Source: Triplophysa rosa | Taxonomy: Eukaryota; Chordata; Actinopteri; Cypriniformes; Nemacheilidae | Direction: 5' to 3' | Length of the DNA: 64,000 nt | Assembly (NCBI RefSeq): GCF_024868665.1 | Contig: NC_079895.1 | Location: 4,366,154-4,430,153, forward strand | Shown here: piece after piece, positions 59,606-64,000 of the stretch | Layout: every line of letters begins with the position of its first letter | Numbering within the stretch: position 1 is the stretch's first letter | The notes under the pieces: model-generated | Databases searched by the model: none | What the model was told of the DNA's origin: nothing | The model's input: the letters and a program-made list of their open reading frames with translations, nothing else | Translations under genes and position numbers: made by a program

Positions 59606-61848
59606 ATAATCTTAAAGCGGCAATCCATAACTTTTTTGTTAGACAAAAATCAGATATTTATCAGCAGTACATAGTGTTCAAAACGGTCCTTTTCGTACCC
59701 CATTTGGCAACAATAATGATTTATTAAATAAGTTATGCTGTCAGGTCAGATTTTGTTGGAAATTTTACATCATTTAACTTTAACCCTCGCAAAGATAAGT
59801 ACACCTTATAAAGTATAGCTTTTATAAAACCAAACGAATATCATTATAAATATTTTAGTAGTGTTCCATAATCTTTTAGTGTTCTTCCCAGTCATTTGTG
59901 ACTCCTGGATGCTAGAAAAATATTAACTTTATACATTTCCATGATTATTTTTTTATTCCATGACTCATCCAGTCCCAAAAACACTATTTCAAGTGTCCCT
60001 GATTTTCCAGGTTTCCTTTACTGTGCGGACCCTGCTGTGTATGTACTGTTACTTGTTTATTAATTTGTTTAATGTGTGTGTGTGTATCATATGTTTATAT
60101 GTGTGTTTGTGTGCCCTCCTTTCTCTCCCCCAACTACCCCAAACCCTTCGCTGCATTGACAGGAAGTGCCACTAATGCGATTGCAGTTCCTTAGAGCCAT
60201 CTTCTCGTAATGCTGAAGGGCAAAAGGAGACGTTTTGCCCCCTGTCTGCCTTGTTGCTGCTAGAGCTGACAGCCTGATACTGTCAGACGATAATCTGTCA
60301 GATCTTCCATTTATTCCTGCTTATAGAGTCTATGTGGCTTTTATTCATCAGTAACAGCATCACGTTCTTCTCCTGTCTATGCCGGAGCGGTGAGCTGGGG
60401 GTAAATACAATGACCCCGACCTGTGTCAGCAGCACCACTTTTATGCACAGAGGGAACCCAAATAAACATGCTTCAGCTATTAACATATCAGTTTTTCTAC
60501 TTTACGTTTCTACTGAAAATTTCGCAAGTCAAATTTAGTTGAGTATTGCTGGCTTTTTTTGTTCATGTTTATGTCTGTACTTATAATTCACTTCAAAATT
60601 CTGTTTTTGCAGATATGCAGCGACCGAACTCATCTTGCATTGACAGCATTATTCTGGTTTCATCCGATAACAATTTTTCTAGAATTTAAAGCCAAATGTT
60701 GAACGCAGTTAGCAGACACTTGTATAAAAGTGTCTGCTAAATGATCAAATCTAAAATGAGAATACATCGGCCGCTCAGTTTGTCTCTAACTAACATTAGC
60801 AAGTAGCAAATCTGGGTCCACAGCTGTTTTAAACAAGTGTGTTTTTTCTCCACCGGCTCATATTCTACTACATATTTTTGCATAAACATCATCCTTTTTT
60901 TCTAAATAGCTCAGAAATATTGACGATTCGTAACCAGTCAACGGATGTTGGCATGAAGGTGACGGTCAACCTATGTGACGGAACTCACATATATCGTTAC
61001 ACATATTGGCAGACCGACTGCATGCCCGCAGCGACTCTCCGTAATGGAACACTTCACATGCACGCAGGGCCAACTGTTCGCTATGCGGCTGAAGTGCACA
61101 TGTTAATGCAGTTGGGAGTTAAGGATGGAAATGTTTGTATCGCTGTGCTATGGTTTCGAGGGTCAGATGTGCGGTTGTTTTTGTTGCACTGCCGGTGGAA
61201 TCTGATTTCAAGGGAAATTTTTCAAGTGCATCTTTGGTCCCTTTTTAGATGGGCGATAAGTTTAGGCCCATTAACACAGATGCATTCTTGCATTAGAAAC
61301 AACACAATACAGCACAATCAAGATTATAAGGGTGGTAGTTATTAAGTATATAACATGTTAATATCTATTCCAATGATCCATATGGAATCACACAAGTCTG
61401 GGCTAAGCCCCAAATATCTGACTTTGGAATGGCTACTGGTGGTGAGAATTTTTTTTTGGCCTGCATGAGGTTAGTTCTGTTTCAGAGTTCAACATGTTCA
61501 TTCAGAACCTTCTGTGAGAACTGCATTCTCTGTGTATAGACTGAAGCAATAAGTGCTGGAATTGAATTTGGTTTCGTGTGGGTTTGTGAATGCAGTTACT
61601 GTATGTGAAGAGCTGGCACACCATGAGGCCTGAAAATAAAGTTGGACTAGAATAAATAACAGTGCTTAAAATAGTTTGCAGCCTAAAAGTAATTTAGATG
61701 TTTGTCTGTAATATTGTGTGTTGATTTGATTTTCATGTCACTTAAAAACACTATAGGGCCTATTTAGGGCCTAGTTCTTAAAGAACAAAATGTGCCAGAT
61801 TTTTACATGTACAATAATGAACTTACAGTGAACAATGAACACTTTCTT

Positions 61849-62205
61849 AAAGGGACAGTTCACTTAAAAAACAAAATCTGTCATTATTTACTTTCCTCAC
61901 CCTCCAGTTGCTACAATATAACTTTCTTTGTTCTGATGAACACAGAGAAAGATATTTGGACGAATGCTTTTAACCAAACAGTTCATGGCCAGCTTCTTTA
62001 GTGTTCAACAGAACAAAGACATTTTTAAAGCAATTTTCCATACTATGGTAGTCAATGGTGGCCAAGAACTGTTTGGTTACAAGCATTCTTCCAAATATTT
62101 CATCAGAAATTCATCAGAACAAAGAAATTTAAACAGATTTGGAACAACTTGAGGGTGAGTAAATGATGATAGAATTTTCATATTTGGGTGAACCGTCCCT
62201 TTAAA
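61849..62205. mobile_element. Foldback MITE, AAAGGGACRGTTCACCC family (best copy)
   Basis: Left end AAAGGGACAGTTCACTTAAA, right end TTTGGGTGAACCGTCCCTTT. The arms extend well inside: AACCAAACAGTTCATGGCCA is inverse to TGGCCAAGAACTGTTTGGTT. This is the most complete copy in the window and serves as the reference for the others. Confidence 0.88.
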
Positions 62206-63711
62206 GCACTGTACAAAATGTCATTTGAGCTCTAAAGTTGTTTTTATTTTACTTGGGAGTGTTGTTTTAGGCAGATGAACTTTAACGTCGGCATGGGTGG
62301 AGTTTGCTTCAGAATTTTGTGAAGTTACTTGACATCCCTTTCGTGTCCATTTACCTGCTTTTATTTGACCTAAAGAAAAGTTGAAATATTAGATTAGTTC
62401 AGTTAATAATTCATTGCCATGTATGTATGCAAATCTTGTGGCTATGATTTTGAAACAGTGTGTAGATGAACGTACTAGTTCATTACTGACCGTTCAGTAA
62501 CGTGCATTACTGACCGTGCAACTGAGAACTTTTTACAGATCTTTTCTGTGCTAATGCCATGCATGCTGTCAATAGAGCTTAACTTGTATTTAACCTAAAA
62601 CCTTTCGTAATGTAGCTCTTAAAACCAAAAATCAATGCCATCAAATCTTTCCTGAGTTCTCATGAATGTGCTTCGCAGTTTTCTCCTTAGACATCGTAAA
62701 TGTGTTTTCTGCAGTCTGGTGGTGTTAAGTCCCACCTTGACACTGTTGCAAGTTTTAAGGCAAAACATCACACTTTCCCATTTACATTTCCCTGCTGAGA
62801 AACACCCACAAATGTCTTGTTTTTCTTAGACGTGCCAGTTTAACCAGGAAAACGTCTCAGTCTCCCTTCAGACAGTGAAGAATGTCCAGGACAAATACTG
62901 TACATGTGTTTAGCCAAACCATTCCTCTCCCCGTGTTTACTCTCTCTCTCTCTGTTTGAATCACTATAAAATGTTGTTGTTTTCTCAAGCTAAAGCAGGA
63001 GAATAGTCGCACCTGAGACCTTCCAGAAACCCAATGCGTAGATACTTAGTCACAAAATGGAATAAACACAATTAAACCAGCTTGTCTCTTGAGCTCCAGG
63101 ATGTGGCTGAGATGTGTAATGTGTACTTTGGATCAAGTTGAAGTGAAATAATTGGACTTTTACAGAAAGTTTGCAGCGAGAGGGTGAGATTACATGGAAA
63201 TGGTGTGTGTCATGGTTGTTTTTATAAGCACCGCATGAGTTGTATCAGTAAGGCATGGTGTATGAAGGCCTGCTGTGTGTCTCACACTCTCAGGGTTGGG
63301 AAACCAGGACTTGGACTAACTTGAACCAGGACTAATCCAATATTTTGTTTTACTGGAAACAAATTGACTTACTCTTCTTTTTCAAACATGCATTCGGGAA
63401 CATTTGTGCAGGCATGCACAGGCCTGTAGTGATTCTTCTCCTCACCCATCTTTTCTTCTTCTCTTGATCTCCTGCTCACACACCCTGTCTCTTAATCTCT
63501 CTCTCCATCACTCTATATTTTCTTCTTTCTGTGCTTTAACACTCCGGTAACTTCTTCTCTCTCAGCTTGTCTCTGTGGATCTCTTGGGTGTAATGAGTGG
63601 TAAATACAGTCCTGTCTCATCATCGTTATTTATAGTCTGTTTGAGAAAGTGTGTGTGCTGTGTGTGTCTGTCTGTGCTATTTTCTTTGGTAGTATGTTGC
63701 AGGGCTGTAAT

Positions 63712-63811
63712 CAAGTCCACCTTTGTCGAGTCCAAGACAAGTCCAAGACCAAAGAGGTTCGTGTCCAAGTCAAGACCGAGTCCAAATGAGACGGTCAAGA
63801 CGGAGACAGAA
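63712..63811 (+). repeat. Degenerate AGTCCAAGAC short tandem repeat
   Basis: The motif GAGTCCAAGAC and variants (AAGTCCAAGACC, GTGTCCAAGTCAAGACC) recur about seven times in 100 bp. Similar arrays are part of a dispersed repeat in cyprinids. Open frames that cross it (63562-63834 minus, 63575-63892 plus) are by-products. Confidence 0.7.
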
Positions 63812-64000
63812 AAAAGAATCCTCTTCAAGACCACATACTTTATTTGTAATGATCAAAACGCGGATCAAATTTGGTCATTTCAATTACTGTAGGTACAGCA
63901 ATTTCACCAAAGTCTCATACAGCCAAAGTGCAACTTCACATTTTCAGTCTTTTTATTGTAGTGTAACAATCACATTCTGGGCTGCCAATGGAAAATGTTC

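Larger units (their letters stand above)
47359..64000. other. Long region without recognisable exons
   Basis: Apart from the mobile elements listed, I see no spliced coding pattern on either strand. If the 47290 exon is real, this is its first intron. The longest open frame is 60839-61345 (168 codons), unrecognised. Other pieces: a partial TTAA-type end at 59613 (TTAAAGCGGCAATCC), an inverted repeat of 11-bp arms at 60711-60738 (AGCAGACACTT/AAGTGTCTGCT), a short TC run near 62941, and a MITE-like fragment at about 54330-54480. Confidence 0.6.

Overview
The window is vertebrate nuclear DNA, almost certainly from a cyprinid or close cypriniform fish. Evidence: one 21-exon protein gene spread over 24.5 kb with GT/AG introns; about 40% GC background; a high density of short non-autonomous DNA transposons (hAT-like, TTAA-target, Tc1/mariner-like, and the foldback family beginning AAAGGGACAGTTCACCC) and tRNA-derived SINEs of the kind common in zebrafish and carps. 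There are no bacterial, viral or CRISPR features. All coordinates were read by eye; no alignment or database search was run.

Layout. 1-18.5 kb: upstream intergenic DNA with no convincing gene, mostly transposon remnants. 18,534-43,010 (+): the complete coding region of cwc22, the spliceosomal factor that recruits eIF4A3 for exon-junction-complex assembly. All 21 exons could be joined in frame into 1,000 codons, with RS-rich N-terminus, MIF4G domain, acidic linker, MA3 domain, poly-Ser tract and RS/RE-rich tail. 43.0-46.9 kb: 3' UTR and spacer with a hAT-type MITE. 46.99-47.36 kb: a promoter-like block followed by a candidate first exon on the + strand. By vertebrate synteny this could be the 5' end of znf385b, but the sequence does not prove it. 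47.4-64 kb: no recognisable exon; probably intron or gene desert with many MITEs.

Main points. (1) The cwc22 frame has exactly one lesion: an in-frame TGA at 34,513-34,515 (exon 15, codon 570), where other vertebrate CWC22 proteins have Cys; everything before and after is intact. (2) Intron 1 of cwc22 carries, antisense, the first two coding exons of a Delta/Dll4-like Notch ligand (signal peptide plus MNNL region), bracketed by TA microsatellites with an N at one edge. It is either a captured gene fragment or an assembly join. (3) The promoter-like block at 47 kb holds three modules of GAATATTA + 12 bp + TGACGT at about 60-66 bp period. (4) A TTAA-flanked element sits precisely inside another MITE at 50.8-52.0 kb and carries a broken coding remnant. 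(5) An unrecognised antisense coding-like block with a splice acceptor lies in cwc22 intron 2.

The only complete gene acts in the nucleus in splicing and exon-junction-complex loading. The other coding traces (Delta-like fragment, antisense block, transposon-borne remnant) appear to be passengers rather than members of a shared pathway.
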